Shown: positions 43,629 through 52,774, counted from the first letter of the stretch. The stretch is DNA of 64,000 nt from Janthinobacterium agaricidamnosum NBRC 102515 = DSM 9628 (GCF_000723165.1 NZ_HG322949.1:2038921-2102920), one strand, 5' to 3'. Made by a program: numbers and translations. Notes: a model not told the origin generated them from the sequence alone.

Positions 43629-44408
43629 ATGGCATCGCGCAGAAATTTTCTACAAAACGGATTGGGCCTGGCTGCGCTGGGCGTGATTTCGGTTCCACTG
43701 GTCGGTTGCGCCACCCGCGTACCGCTCAACGACACGTCGGCCACGCTGGCCGGTGCCGCGCCGAGACTGCCGGCCGCACCGCAAGCCGCGCTCGTTTCAG
43801 CGGTGCCTGCCAGGCCGGCAGCCAGCGCCGGCAATGCGCCTTCGCGCATCGTGCAATCGTCGTCGCCGATCAGCGAACTGGCGCCGCCACCCGATATTTT
43901 CGACGCCCAGGCCTTGCTCGACCAGGATTTCTGGCTGCGCCCGCGGGTGCTGGAAGTGACCCGTCCGGCCAGCCGCGAGCGGGCCAAGCTGCTGTACTGG
44001 AAAGACGGCGTCGTGATCGACTCGGCCTACCAGGACCTGTGCCATTTGCTGCGCGACGTGAATGGCAAGGAAACCGCCAAGATCGATCCGAAATTGCTGG
44101 AAACCTTGTGGGGCACGCAAGCCTTCGTGGCACGCTACGGCATCGATGAGCCGCTGGAAATCCTGTCCGGTTACCGCACGCCGGCGTCCAACGCCAAGCT
44201 GCGCGAAGCGGGCATTCCGGCCGCGCGCCAGTCGCTGCACATGGTCGGCAAGGCCGCCGATATCCGCGTCTCCAGCCTGACCCCGGACGTGCTGGGCGGC
44301 CTGGTGCGCAGTTTCCGCCAGGGCGGCGTCGGTTTTTATTACCGCAACAGCGCGCGCGGCGGCTGGATCCATGCCGACACCGGCTTGAAACGCACCTGGA
44401 AGGGTTGA
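43629..44408 (+). CDS. DUF882/YcbK-like (M15-type) peptidoglycan peptidase, Tat-exported lipoprotein candidate
   Basis: A 259-residue protein. The N-terminus MASRRNFLQNGLGLAALGVI carries a twin-arginine motif (SRRNFL) and a lipobox-like LVGC, suggesting Tat export, possibly with lipid attachment. The C-terminal domain matches YcbK/MepK: YGIDEPLEILSGYRTPASNA, then SLHMVGKAADIRV with His and Asp zinc ligands, and GGWIHADTG with the last His. YcbK-type enzymes cleave peptidoglycan crosslinks. A Pro/Ala linker of about 70 residues separates the signal from the domain. Confidence 0.87.
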   Translation: MASRRNFLQNGLGLAALGVISVPLVGCATRVPLNDTSATLAGAAPRLPAAPQAALVSAVPARPAASAGNAPSRIVQSSSPISELAPPPDIFDAQALLDQDFWLRPRVLEVTRPASRERAKLLYWKDGVVIDSAYQDLCHLLRDVNGKETAKIDPKLLETLWGTQAFVARYGIDEPLEILSGYRTPASNAKLREAGIPAARQSLHMVGKAADIRVSSLTPDVLGGLVRSFRQGGVGFYYRNSARGGWIHADTGLKRTWKG

Positions 44409-44444
44409 GTTGCGCTTGCCGTGCCGTGGCGCCGGTGTGCGCCG

Positions 44445-45329
44445 ATGAAGTTTTCCAGCAATAACATCGAACTGTTCCTGGCGGTGGTCGACTGCGGCTC
44501 GTTTTCGGCCGCCGCGCGCAAGCTGAACCGGGCGCCGTCGGCGGTCAGCATGGCGCTCGCCAATATCGAGGCCGAACTGGGGATCGCCTTGTTCGACCGC
44601 GGCCAGCGCGAGGCGTTGCCGACCCCGGCCGCGCTGGCGCTGATTCCCCATGCGCGGCTGATTTCCGGCCAGCTCAGGCAATTGCACCTGCATGCGATCG
44701 AATTGTCGCAAGGCCTGGAAAGCAGGGTGTCGCTGGCGATCGCGACGGAAGTCGAAAAGCGCCATTTCCTGGCCGCCATCAAGGCGCTGGCGCTGCGTTA
44801 TCCCTTGCTCGATATCGAAGTGCTGAGCGGCCCGCAAGACGAGGTGCTGGACTTGCTGCATCGCGGCCGGGTCAGCGCCTGCCTGGCGTTTGGCGGACTG
44901 CAAATTAATAATGAGGAACAATTCCACCTGGTCGGCGCCGAATCGCTGGTGGCCACCATGTCGCCGCGCCATCCCGCCTTGGGCGGCGCAGGGCAGGCGG
45001 TGTATATCGAAGACCTGGTGCAAGTGCGCCAGATCGTCGTCGCCAGCCGCGACTTGCCGCTGGCCGATGCGCGCACGCTGGTCGGCCAGGCCAGCTGGCG
45101 CACCGACAGCCTGGGCATGGCGATCGACATGGTGGAAGCGGGCCTCGGCTGGGCCAACCTGCCGCTGTCGGTGATACGGCCGCTGCTGGAAGATGGCCGG
45201 CTCAGGCGGATCGAGTTCAAGAATACCCGCAACGGCCTGTTTTGTCCGGTGCACATCGTCTGGATGCACAACGCGCCGCTGGGCAAGGCCGCGCGTGAAT
45301 TCGTGCAGCTGCTGAGCCAGGCTTATTGA
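44445..45329 (+). CDS. LysR-family transcriptional regulator
   Basis: A 294-residue LTTR with the N-terminal helix-turn-helix IELFLAVVDCGSFSAAARKL followed by NRAPSAVSMALANIEAELGI, and a C-terminal periplasmic-binding-fold effector domain (about 90-290). It is transcribed after the M15-type gene and converges on the MFS gene (45333). The target cannot be inferred: neither neighbour is divergent from it. The ATG at 44445 removes eight upstream residues of another possible start. Confidence 0.9.
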   Translation: MKFSSNNIELFLAVVDCGSFSAAARKLNRAPSAVSMALANIEAELGIALFDRGQREALPTPAALALIPHARLISGQLRQLHLHAIELSQGLESRVSLAIATEVEKRHFLAAIKALALRYPLLDIEVLSGPQDEVLDLLHRGRVSACLAFGGLQINNEEQFHLVGAESLVATMSPRHPALGGAGQAVYIEDLVQVRQIVVASRDLPLADARTLVGQASWRTDSLGMAIDMVEAGLGWANLPLSVIRPLLEDGRLRRIEFKNTRNGLFCPVHIVWMHNAPLGKAAREFVQLLSQAY

Positions 45330-45332
45330 GCG

Positions 45333-46589
45333 CTAGCGGCGCTGCGGGAGCGTGCCTGCTGGCACGGCCGGCGCGCAGCTGTGGCCTTGCCGGGCGCCGA
45401 TCTGGAGATTGCGGCCGGCGTACAGGCCGACGATGGCCATCAGCACGCCGAGGCAGGCGCACAAGCTCAGCGGCGCGTTCCAGCCGCCCGTGGCCTGATG
45501 CGCCTTGCCGATCAATGGCGGGCCGGCGGCGGCAAAGAAATAACCGATGCATTGCGCCATCCCGGAGAGTGCGGCGGCGCCGCCGGCATTGGCGGTGCGC
45601 AGGCCGATCAGGGCCAGCGCCAGCACCAGTCCGCCCCCGGCGCCGACCCCGAACAACACGATCCAGATGAGCGCATGGACCGGCGCCAGTACAAAACCCA
45701 GCAATCCAACCACCATGCTGCAGGCCAGCAGGCAGGCGGGCGCGCGCTGGTCGCGCAGCCTCGGCGCCAGCGGAATCAGCACCAGGCCGGGAAGCGCCGT
45801 CGCCAGCAGCAGCACGCCATGCAAGGACGCCGCTTCGGCGGTCGAATAAGCGGCCGTATCGCGCAGGATCGACGGCAGCCAGCTGACGCCGACGTAGTAC
45901 AGCAAGCAGTCGAGTCCGAGGTAGGCGGTCACCTGCCACGCGATCGGCGCGCGCCAGACCGCATCGTGCGGCTGGCTGGCCGCCGCCGGCTGCGGGCCTG
46001 GCGGCTGGCGGCGCGGTAATTGCGGCAGCCACAACAAGGCGGCGAGCGCGGTCAGTAGCAAGGGCAGGCGCGAGACGAGGCGCCAGTCGGCATGCAGCGC
46101 GTGCGACAAGGGAATCACGATGGCCGAGCTGGCCGCCGCCGCGACGCCCATCGACAGGACATACAGGGCGGTCAGCGAAGCCGCCTGCGCGGGGAAGTCG
46201 CGCTTCAGCAGGCTCGGCAGCAATACGTTGCCGAGCGCGATGCCGGCGCCGATGATCACGGTCCCCGCATACAGCGGCGCGACGCCGCCGGCGGCGCGCA
46301 GCAGCAGGCCGGCCGCGATGACGGCGAGGGCGCCGAACAGCGTGCGCTCGATGCCGCACCGCCTGGCCAGGCCGGCGGCGAACGGCGAGACGGCCGCGAA
46401 GGCCAGCAGTGGCAGCGTGATCAGCAAACCGGCCTGGCCGGCGCCGAGTGCATAGCGGTTCCTGAGTTCTTCCAGCAATGGCGCAATGCTGGTAAAGGGC
46501 GCGCGCAAATTCATGGCAATCAGCAAAATGCCGATGACCATCAAGATCGGCCGCTTGCTGGCGGTCGGGATGGCGGGGAGACGGGCCAT
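45333..46589 (-). CDS. MFS exporter of the cyanate/2-nitroimidazole (CynX/NimT) family
   Basis: A 418-residue twelve-helix transporter. MARLPAIPTASKRPILMVIG is followed by ILLIAMNLRAPFTSIAPLL, the CynX/NimT family opening. It is divergent from an AraC regulator across 98 bp, the same arrangement as E. coli nimT (yeaN) and nimR (yeaM), where NimR represses the exporter and 2-nitroimidazole relieves it. This local pairing supports a NimT-like role but does not prove the substrate. Confidence 0.85.
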   Translation of the reverse strand: MARLPAIPTASKRPILMVIGILLIAMNLRAPFTSIAPLLEELRNRYALGAGQAGLLITLPLLAFAAVSPFAAGLARRCGIERTLFGALAVIAAGLLLRAAGGVAPLYAGTVIIGAGIALGNVLLPSLLKRDFPAQAASLTALYVLSMGVAAAASSAIVIPLSHALHADWRLVSRLPLLLTALAALLWLPQLPRRQPPGPQPAAASQPHDAVWRAPIAWQVTAYLGLDCLLYYVGVSWLPSILRDTAAYSTAEAASLHGVLLLATALPGLVLIPLAPRLRDQRAPACLLACSMVVGLLGFVLAPVHALIWIVLFGVGAGGGLVLALALIGLRTANAGGAAALSGMAQCIGYFFAAAGPPLIGKAHQATGGWNAPLSLCACLGVLMAIVGLYAGRNLQIGARQGHSCAPAVPAGTLPQRR

Positions 46590-46687
46590 GGATGCCTCTT
46601 GAAAAAATAAAGCACACAGCTTAACGCTTGCCGGCCTGTTCGAATTTGGATATTCTGACCAGATATCACTTAATTCGGACAATCTTG

Positions 46688-47476
46688 ATGTCGGCCCTCG
46701 CCACGCTACGCGCCAATAACGATCTGGACAACATCCCCCAGCCAGCGATTGCGCTGCGGGCCCATGCGATGGATGGCGACCGCGATCCGGCGCTGCACCG
46801 CCACCGCAAGGGACAATTAGTGCTTGCCCTGCGCGGCAGCGTGATTTGCGAAGTGCCGCATGGATACTGGATGGTGCCGCCGCATTGCGGCGTCTGGATA
46901 CCTGGAGGAATGTCCCACAGCATGCGCGTGACGGCGGACACCGACCTGTGCCTGCTCTGCGTGGAGCCGGCGGCGGCCGTGCTGCCCGAGGACTGCTGCA
47001 CCTTGACGATCACGCCGCTGCTGCGCGAAATGATCTTGCGGCTGGTTACATTAGCGCAGAGCTACGCCGTGGACAGCCCGACGGCGCGGCTGGTCGGCGT
47101 CATGCTCGACGAGCTGGGGCGAATGCCGATCGAGCAATTGTATTTTCCCATCTCGGATCATCCGACGCTGCGCCGGCTGGCCGATGCACTGCTGCAGGCG
47201 CCGGCCGATCGCAGGACGGCCCGCGAATGGGCGGCCTGGCTGGCGCTCAGCGAGAGGACGCTGGCCCGGCTGGTGCGGCAGCAGACGGGCATGACTTTTG
47301 GCCGTTGGCGGCAGCAGCTGCAGATTATCGTTGCGTTAAGGTGGCTGTACTCCGGGCTGCGGGTACAGCGGGTCGCGGAAGACCTGGGCTATGAATCCGT
47401 CAGCGCCTTCATCACGATGTTCAAGAAGGCGCTTGGCGCCTCGCCGGCGAAATATCTGGCCAGGACTGCGCGCTAG
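46688..47476 (+). CDS. AraC-family transcriptional regulator (NimR-like)
   Basis: A 262-residue regulator with an N-terminal cupin sensor (ALRAHAMDGDRDPALHRHRK, then WMVPPHCGVWIPGGMSHSMR) and a C-terminal double helix-turn-helix (REWAAWLALSERTLARLVRQ, then LQIIVALRWLYSGLRVQRVA and SVSAFITMFKKALGASP). The divergent neighbour is a CynX/NimT-type exporter. The upstream frame to 46628 overlaps the promoter region and is not used. A 13-bp unit containing the stop codon region is directly duplicated just after the gene. Confidence 0.88.
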   Translation: MSALATLRANNDLDNIPQPAIALRAHAMDGDRDPALHRHRKGQLVLALRGSVICEVPHGYWMVPPHCGVWIPGGMSHSMRVTADTDLCLLCVEPAAAVLPEDCCTLTITPLLREMILRLVTLAQSYAVDSPTARLVGVMLDELGRMPIEQLYFPISDHPTLRRLADALLQAPADRRTAREWAAWLALSERTLARLVRQQTGMTFGRWRQQLQIIVALRWLYSGLRVQRVAEDLGYESVSAFITMFKKALGASPAKYLARTAR

Positions 47477-47487
47477 GACTGCGCGCT
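47462..47487. repeat. 13-bp tandem duplication at the AraC gene stop codon
   Basis: AGGACTGCGCGCT occurs twice without spacer (47462-47474 and 47475-47487); the TAG stop spans the junction at 47474-47476. A recent slip duplication at the gene end is the simplest explanation. Confidence 0.7.
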
Positions 47488-47557
47488 AATAAGCAGGCAC
47501 GGTCCAATCAAGACGGCGCAGCGTGAGCAATCCGCGCACCTTGCAATGGCGGGACGG

Positions 47558-47998
47558 CTAGGCCCGGACCCGATTGACTTGTTTGGCGGAATCCGGTTCG
47601 CCAAAGACGCGGTCGAACGCCCATGTAAACAGGAAGCTGTAGAGCGGGATGATCAGCATCAGCGCAAAATCGAGCAAGAACGCTTGCCACAGGCTGATCC
47701 GCATCCACCACGCGATCAAGGGAATCAGGTACAGCACCAGCGTGAGCTGGAAACCGATGGCGTGGGCAACCCGGCGCAGCACGGTGCGCGCGCGCGACAC
47801 CTGGCGCCGTTCCCACGCCTCGAACGCGATATTGTAGAAAAAATTCCAGGTCATCGCGAGGGTGGTGATCATCACCGCCAGCGGCCCGGTGCTGCTGGCG
47901 GCCGAGCCGGACAGCCACGACAGCCACAGCGTTGACATGGTCAGGCCGCATACTTCGAAGGCCGCGACATACGTGATTCTTCTTTTAAGGCCCTGCAT
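47558..47998 (-). CDS. PACE-family efflux transporter (double BTP domain)
   Basis: A 146-residue four-helix membrane protein with the two tandem BTP halves of PACE exporters (AceI-like): first half RRITYVAAFEVCGLTMSTL with MTWNFFYNIAFEAWERR, second half RRVAHAIGFQLTLVLYLIP with LIIPLYSFLFTWAFDRVFG. The conserved intracellular/charged positions (Glu15-equivalent in AAFEVCG, Asn-Asn-type WNFFYN, and Glu-Asp pairs) are present. PACE proteins export biocides such as chlorhexidine and short-chain diamines. It is a single gene with no dedicated regulator adjacent. Confidence 0.9.
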   Translation of the reverse strand: MQGLKRRITYVAAFEVCGLTMSTLWLSWLSGSAASSTGPLAVMITTLAMTWNFFYNIAFEAWERRQVSRARTVLRRVAHAIGFQLTLVLYLIPLIAWWMRISLWQAFLLDFALMLIIPLYSFLFTWAFDRVFGEPDSAKQVNRVRA

Positions 47999-48138
47999 GA
48001 AAATCCCCTGCGTAAATGATGTCAGGGATTGTAAAGTCAGGGATATTGACGGGGAAAGTCAATAGCTATCAGTTTTTCTGACAAGTATTGCGTGGGCCTG
48101 ATATTTATTCGTAATTATTCGCACTAATACGGTGTAGT

Positions 48139-48179
48139 CGGCCCCCGCTAGCCGGCCCCCGCTAGCCGGCCCCCGCTCG
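48139..48179. repeat. Three 14-bp tandem repeats
   Basis: CGGCCCCCGCTAGC at 48139-48152 and 48153-48166, with a third partial copy (CGGCCCCCGCTCG) at 48167-48179. They lie in the intergenic region about 60 bp ahead of the next start codon. Confidence 0.8.
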
Positions 48180-48237
48180 TCGGTCGCACCAATTTCCCAC
48201 AGTGAGGTCGAACAGAGGATAATGATGCCTTAGCCAC

Positions 48238-48705
48238 ATGAGCCAGACCAGCATGACAGACGCGATAGAAAACGATTCCGATAATCATCAATCAGCCGCC
48301 GACTATGACGGCCCAGCCAAACCGCGCTTCCGGCCCCGTCCGTGGCAGCACCTGGAAACCCCGCACGATGTCGAAGTGTGGATCGAGGAACACAATCTGA
48401 GCCTGCGCGAACATATCCGGCCGCATGAAACCGGCTTCGGCGTTTGTTTTACGCTGGCCGAGGGCGGCGATATTTACATGCAGACCAGCAGCGACGGCGC
48501 GGTAGTGCTGGATGTGACGGCCGATGCGGAGTGGATTACGCCGCTCATTTGCGCGGCGACCCAGGCCGAGGCGCCAGGCACTTCCTTGTGGATTTTGCCG
48601 GACGATAAACTGATCCAGTTGCTGATCGGCTTGAGCAGCCTGGTGGCCAGCACCACGCTGGTGGTCGGCCATCATTTCGGCGCCAAGCGGCGTTATGCGC
48701 GTTAA
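48238..48705 (+). CDS. Hypothetical protein
   Basis: I do not recognise this 155-residue protein. It has a charged, Asp/Asn-rich first 40 residues, a central region (FRPRPWQHLETPHDVEVWIE, then FGVCFTLAEGGDIYMQTSSD) and a C-terminal hydrophobic segment (LIQLLIGLSSLVASTTLVVG, about 125-147) ending in HHFGAKRRYAR, so the C-terminus may be a tail anchor. Possible starts are 48238 or the in-frame ATG at 48253. There is no strong ribosome-binding site at 48238, which lowers confidence in the exact start. It precedes an ABC transporter pair by 78 bp but shows no relation to it. Confidence 0.6.
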   Translation: MSQTSMTDAIENDSDNHQSAADYDGPAKPRFRPRPWQHLETPHDVEVWIEEHNLSLREHIRPHETGFGVCFTLAEGGDIYMQTSSDGAVVLDVTADAEWITPLICAATQAEAPGTSLWILPDDKLIQLLIGLSSLVASTTLVVGHHFGAKRRYAR

Positions 48706-48783
48706 TTGCGTTAGTTTCCCCGCTGACAGCGTTTTTGCGCTATAAAAGCAGGGTCTGCCGTTAGTTCAAGGAGTGCTATTCTT

Positions 48784-49608
48784 ATGCGTAGTAAAATTCA
48801 CTATACCTCGCGCCGCCGTTCGGTGCTGACCGCGCTCAAATTGGCCGTGTTTGTCCTCGCGTCCAGTGCCGCGATGCTGGCCTGGTCGGCCGATTTGCTC
48901 GATACCGTCAAGGCGCGCGGCACCTTGAAGATCGCGATGGAGGGGACTTACCCTCCGTTCAATTTCAAGGATGCCAAGACCGGCCAGCTGAGCGGCTACG
49001 ATGTCGATGTCGCCAAGCTGCTGGCCGCCAGGCTCGGCTTGAAACCCGAATTCGTCAATACCGAATGGAGCGCGATCCTGGCCGGACTGGCCGCCAAAAA
49101 ATACGACGTGATCGTCAGCCAGGTCGGCATCACGGCGCAGCGCCAGCAAGTCTTCGACTTTTCGGAGCCGTACACCTATTCCGGTCCGCAATTGATTCAA
49201 CGCAAGAATGACACGGCGATGTATGCCAGCCTGGACGATTTGAAGGGCAAGAAACTGGGCGCCGGGCAGGGCAGTGTGTTTGAACAGCAAGCCAAAGCCG
49301 TACCCGGCATCACCGTCAAGAGTTATGCGGTGGCCGCCGAAACGCTGCAAGATTTGTCGGTCGGCCGCATCGACGCCGCGCTGAACGACAGCCTGATGTC
49401 GGCCTACCTGCTGAAAAACGCCAACTTGCCGCTGAAGGCCGGCGCGCGGGTCGGCAAGGTCGAACGCATGGGCATTCCCTTCCACAAGGATAATCCGCTG
49501 TTCAAGGCCGCGCTGAACAAGGCGCTGGCCGAGATCAGCGCCGACGGCAGCCTGAAGCAAGTGTCGCTGAAGTGGTTCGGCGTCGACGTCAGCAAAGCGC
49601 CACAGTAA
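48784..49608 (+). CDS. Polar amino-acid ABC transporter substrate-binding protein
   Basis: A 274-residue family 3 extracellular solute-binding protein. A signal segment (LKLAVFVLASSAAMLAWSAD) is followed by the family opening LKIAMEGTYPPFNFKDAKTG and SGYDVDVAKLLAARLGLKPE. Further blocks are WSAILAGLAAKKYDVIVSQV, the ligand segment FDFSEPYTYSGPQLIQRK and LSVGRIDAALNDSL. The pattern is closest to cystine/polar amino-acid binders (FliY/TcyA type). It is followed 25 bp later by its permease; no ATPase gene follows. Confidence 0.88.
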   Translation: MRSKIHYTSRRRSVLTALKLAVFVLASSAAMLAWSADLLDTVKARGTLKIAMEGTYPPFNFKDAKTGQLSGYDVDVAKLLAARLGLKPEFVNTEWSAILAGLAAKKYDVIVSQVGITAQRQQVFDFSEPYTYSGPQLIQRKNDTAMYASLDDLKGKKLGAGQGSVFEQQAKAVPGITVKSYAVAAETLQDLSVGRIDAALNDSLMSAYLLKNANLPLKAGARVGKVERMGIPFHKDNPLFKAALNKALAEISADGSLKQVSLKWFGVDVSKAPQ

Positions 49609-49633
49609 GAAAGTCACAGGAAAGCCGGAATCG

Positions 49634-50290
49634 ATGGATTTATTGGAGTTGTTGCGCCAGGCGGCGCCGTTGTTGCTGCTGGGCGCGGGTTATACCGTGT
49701 TGTTTGCGATTGCTTCGATGCTGGGCGGCTTGTTGCTGGGTTTTCCGGTCGCGATCATGCGCATCTTGCCGTGGGCCTGGCTGCGCTGGCCGGCCGCGCT
49801 ATATGTCAGCCTGATGCGCGGCACGCCGCTGCTGGTGCAGATTTTCGTGATTTATTATGGCTTGCCCAGCATCGGCATCGAATTCACGCCATTGACGGCG
49901 GGCGTGCTGGCGCTCAGCCTGAATTCCGGAGCGTTCCTGTCGGAAAGCCTGCGCGGCGCGATACAGGGCGTCAGCCAAGGGCAGTGGCGCGCCAGTTTCA
50001 GTCTCGGGCTCGGTTACCGGCAAACCGTGCAATACATCGTCTTGCCGCAAGCGCTGCGCATCGCCGTGCCGGCCATGAGCAATACCTTGACCAGCCTGAT
50101 CAAGGACACGTCGCTGGTGTCGGTGATCACGGTGACGGAATTGATGCTGACCACCCGCGAATTGATCGCCACCACCTTCCAGCCGCTGCCGCTGTACCTA
50201 GCGGCCGCTGCCGTCTATTGGTGCTTGAGCCTGCTGTTCGAAGCGTTGCAGCGTTATATCGAGAAACGCCTGAACCGGACCGGCGCATGA
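49634..50290 (+). CDS. Polar amino-acid ABC transporter permease
   Basis: A 218-residue HisMQ-type permease. The first helix region GAGYTVLFAIASMLGGLLLG and the conserved SLMRGTPLLVQIFVIYYGLP are followed by LSLNSGAFLSESLRGAIQGV and SLGLGYRQTVQYIVLPQALR, the cytoplasmic EAA loop that contacts the ATPase. It forms an operon with the binding protein; the ATPase must be encoded elsewhere because the next gene is a signalling protein. Confidence 0.9.
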   Translation: MDLLELLRQAAPLLLLGAGYTVLFAIASMLGGLLLGFPVAIMRILPWAWLRWPAALYVSLMRGTPLLVQIFVIYYGLPSIGIEFTPLTAGVLALSLNSGAFLSESLRGAIQGVSQGQWRASFSLGLGYRQTVQYIVLPQALRIAVPAMSNTLTSLIKDTSLVSVITVTELMLTTRELIATTFQPLPLYLAAAAVYWCLSLLFEALQRYIEKRLNRTGA

Positions 50291-50428
50291 ATTTGTGGTA
50301 AAAAAGAACACATACATGCTAGCGGGCCGCTGTTGGCCGACAGCCTCTTGCATGTAATCCGCTCTGAGCGCATAGTTTAGTGGCCGCGCGGCGCCGTGAC
50401 GCCGCTGGCTTTTGCGCGAAGGAAACAT

Positions 50429-52618
50429 ATGGACCAGGATCTCCATGGCACCTATCCGCAGCATGCGATGCTGGCGACGATGAGCGGCGCCGGCTTGTCC
50501 GATCCGTATTGCCTGGACGATGCCGCATTCAGCCCGGAACGCTTGCGTCATGAACGCGAGCAAGCCTATTTCAACGATATTTATTTGCTGGCGCCGGTGG
50601 CTTATTTTGTGCTGGGCTTCGATACCACGATCTTGCAAGTAAACCTGCTCGGCGCCGAGTTGCTGGGCGTCACCCGCGCACATCCGGGCCATATCCATTT
50701 CCGCCAATTCGTCAGCGCGCCGTTCCTGCATGACTTCGACGACTTCGTGCAACATGCGTTGAACAGCAGCCAGCCGGAACGCATGCAGTTAAAACTGCTG
50801 CGCACGCCGCAAGACCAGGGCTTGCCGGTCAGCCTGCTGGCCAGCGTCGACGGCAGCGGCCAGGCGCTGCGCGTGGTGGTCGAGCAAGCCGAGGGCAAGC
50901 AGGCCGCGCTGGAGCGCAGCGAGGAGCGCTTCCGGCGCATCGTCCACAGCGCCGAGGAAGGCATCTGGGAACTCGACGCGTCGGCGCTGACCAGTTTTGT
51001 CAATCCGAAGATGGCGCGCATGCTGGGTTACAGCATCGAAGAGATGCTGGGCAAGCCGCTGCTCGCGTTCATGGACGATGAAGGCCGCACGCTGCTGGAG
51101 CGCCATGTCGCGCGGCGCCAGGAGGGCGTCGCCGAACGTCATGAATTCAAATTCCTGCGCAAGGATGGCGCCGCCCTGTGGGCCACGCTGGCGACCAATC
51201 CGATTTTCGATGGCGGCGGCGCCTGCCTCGGCGCGCTGGCGCTGGTCAGCGACATCACCGAGCGCAAGGAAAGCGCCGAACGGATCTGGCGCCAGGCCAA
51301 TTTTGATGAATTGACATCCTTGCCGAACCGCCATATGTTCCTCGACCGCCTGCGCAATGAAGCGCGCAAGGCCAAGCGCGACGGACGTTTCCTGGCGCTG
51401 CTGTTCATCGACCTCGACGGCTTCAAGCAAGTCAACGACCAGTTGGGACATGACAAGGGCGACCTGCTGCTGGCCGAGGCGGCGCAGCGCATCGCCGAGG
51501 GCATCCGCGCCAGCGACACCGTGGCGCGCCTCGGCGGCGATGAATTCACGGTGATACTGTCCGGTTTCGAACAACTGGCCGGGGTCGAGCGGGTCGTGCA
51601 AGAGGTCATCGGCAGCCTGGCGCGGCCGTTCGTGGTGGAGGGCGACCATGCGCAGATTTCGGCCAGCATCGGCATCGCGCTGTACCCGGCCGACGCCAGC
51701 GATACCGACAGCCTGTTGCGCCATGCCGACCAGGCCATGTACGCGGCCAAGAACGCCGGCCGCAACCGTTACAGCTATTTCACGCCGGCGGTGCAGGCGG
51801 CGGCCCAGCTGAGGCTGCGCACGGCCGGCGACTTGCGGCAGGCTTTGCAGCAAGAGCAATTTGAAATCCATTACCAGCCTATCGTCAATTTGCAGACTGG
51901 AGCCATCCACCGTGCCGAGGCGCTGCTGCGCTGGCGCCATCCGCGGCGCGGTTTGCTGAGTCCGGCCGACTTCATTCCGTATGCCGAAAGCGGCGGCCTG
52001 ATGATCGAGATCGGCGACTGGGTATTCCGCCAGGCGGTACGGCAAGTCAGGCAATGGCAGCTTGACCTCGATCCGGTTTTCCAGGTCAGCGTCAACAAGT
52101 CGCCGCTGGAGTTTCGCGGCGACACGGCGTTTTACCAGGCGTGGACCGATTACCTGGAACAACAGGGCTTGCCGCCCTGTTCGATTGCCATCGAAATCAC
52201 CGAAGGCGTGCTGCTCGACGAGGCGTGCGGCGTGCTGGAGCGTTTGCGCCAGTTCCGCGCGATGGGGCTGGAAGTGGCGCTGGACGATTTCGGCACCGGC
52301 TACGCGTCGCTGTCCTGCCTGCGCAAATTCGATATCGATTATCTGAAGATCGATCCTTCGTTCGTGCAGGAACTGGCAGCGGACGGCAACGGCGGCGAGC
52401 TGGTGCTGTGCGAAGCGATTATTGCACTGGCGCACAAGCTAGGCGTGAAAGTGGTCGCCGAAGGCGTTGAAACCGAGCACCAGCGCAGCTTGCTGGCCGG
52501 CGCCGGCTGCGATTATGCGCAGGGATATCTGTTTGCGCAGCCGATGCCGGCGCAGCAATTGGCGGCGCTGGTGCGAAGCGCCGGGAAGCCGGATGACGCC
52601 AAGAACCTATCCCAGTAG
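50429..52618 (+). CDS. PAS-GGDEF-EAL cyclic-di-GMP signalling protein
   Basis: A 729-residue bifunctional-type protein. Two PAS-like regions (about 40-160 and 175-290; ITERKESAERIWRQANFDEL ends the second) precede a GGDEF domain with RLGGDEFTVIL (about 367-371) and an inhibitory I-site RASD five residues upstream. The EAL domain has EALLRWRH (about 495), VDLQ-type substrate blocks, ALDDFGTGYASLSCLRKFDI and VVAEGVETEHQ, so both active sites look intact. Start ATG follows GAAGGAAA. No membrane segment is evident, so it is probably cytosolic. It lies just ahead of the flagellar cluster, consistent with a motility role, but this is inference. Confidence 0.93.
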   Translation: MDQDLHGTYPQHAMLATMSGAGLSDPYCLDDAAFSPERLRHEREQAYFNDIYLLAPVAYFVLGFDTTILQVNLLGAELLGVTRAHPGHIHFRQFVSAPFLHDFDDFVQHALNSSQPERMQLKLLRTPQDQGLPVSLLASVDGSGQALRVVVEQAEGKQAALERSEERFRRIVHSAEEGIWELDASALTSFVNPKMARMLGYSIEEMLGKPLLAFMDDEGRTLLERHVARRQEGVAERHEFKFLRKDGAALWATLATNPIFDGGGACLGALALVSDITERKESAERIWRQANFDELTSLPNRHMFLDRLRNEARKAKRDGRFLALLFIDLDGFKQVNDQLGHDKGDLLLAEAAQRIAEGIRASDTVARLGGDEFTVILSGFEQLAGVERVVQEVIGSLARPFVVEGDHAQISASIGIALYPADASDTDSLLRHADQAMYAAKNAGRNRYSYFTPAVQAAAQLRLRTAGDLRQALQQEQFEIHYQPIVNLQTGAIHRAEALLRWRHPRRGLLSPADFIPYAESGGLMIEIGDWVFRQAVRQVRQWQLDLDPVFQVSVNKSPLEFRGDTAFYQAWTDYLEQQGLPPCSIAIEITEGVLLDEACGVLERLRQFRAMGLEVALDDFGTGYASLSCLRKFDIDYLKIDPSFVQELAADGNGGELVLCEAIIALAHKLGVKVVAEGVETEHQRSLLAGAGCDYAQGYLFAQPMPAQQLAALVRSAGKPDDAKNLSQ

Positions 52619-52774
52619 GGGCGTCGTCTGATGGCTGCTCGTCAGCAGAGCGGTCAAGGCGTGAGGAGGATGCATGGCGCGCCATGCTACGACGAAGCAA
52701 GTCATATATGACGGCCGTACCCACCCTGTTGAGGCGTTGCCGGCAGGCGATGTATTCTCTAGCGGGACAGGTTT

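Noticed and set aside
48139..48179. CRISPR-like array
   Set aside because: The repeats are directly adjacent with no spacers and too short; it is a simple tandem repeat.
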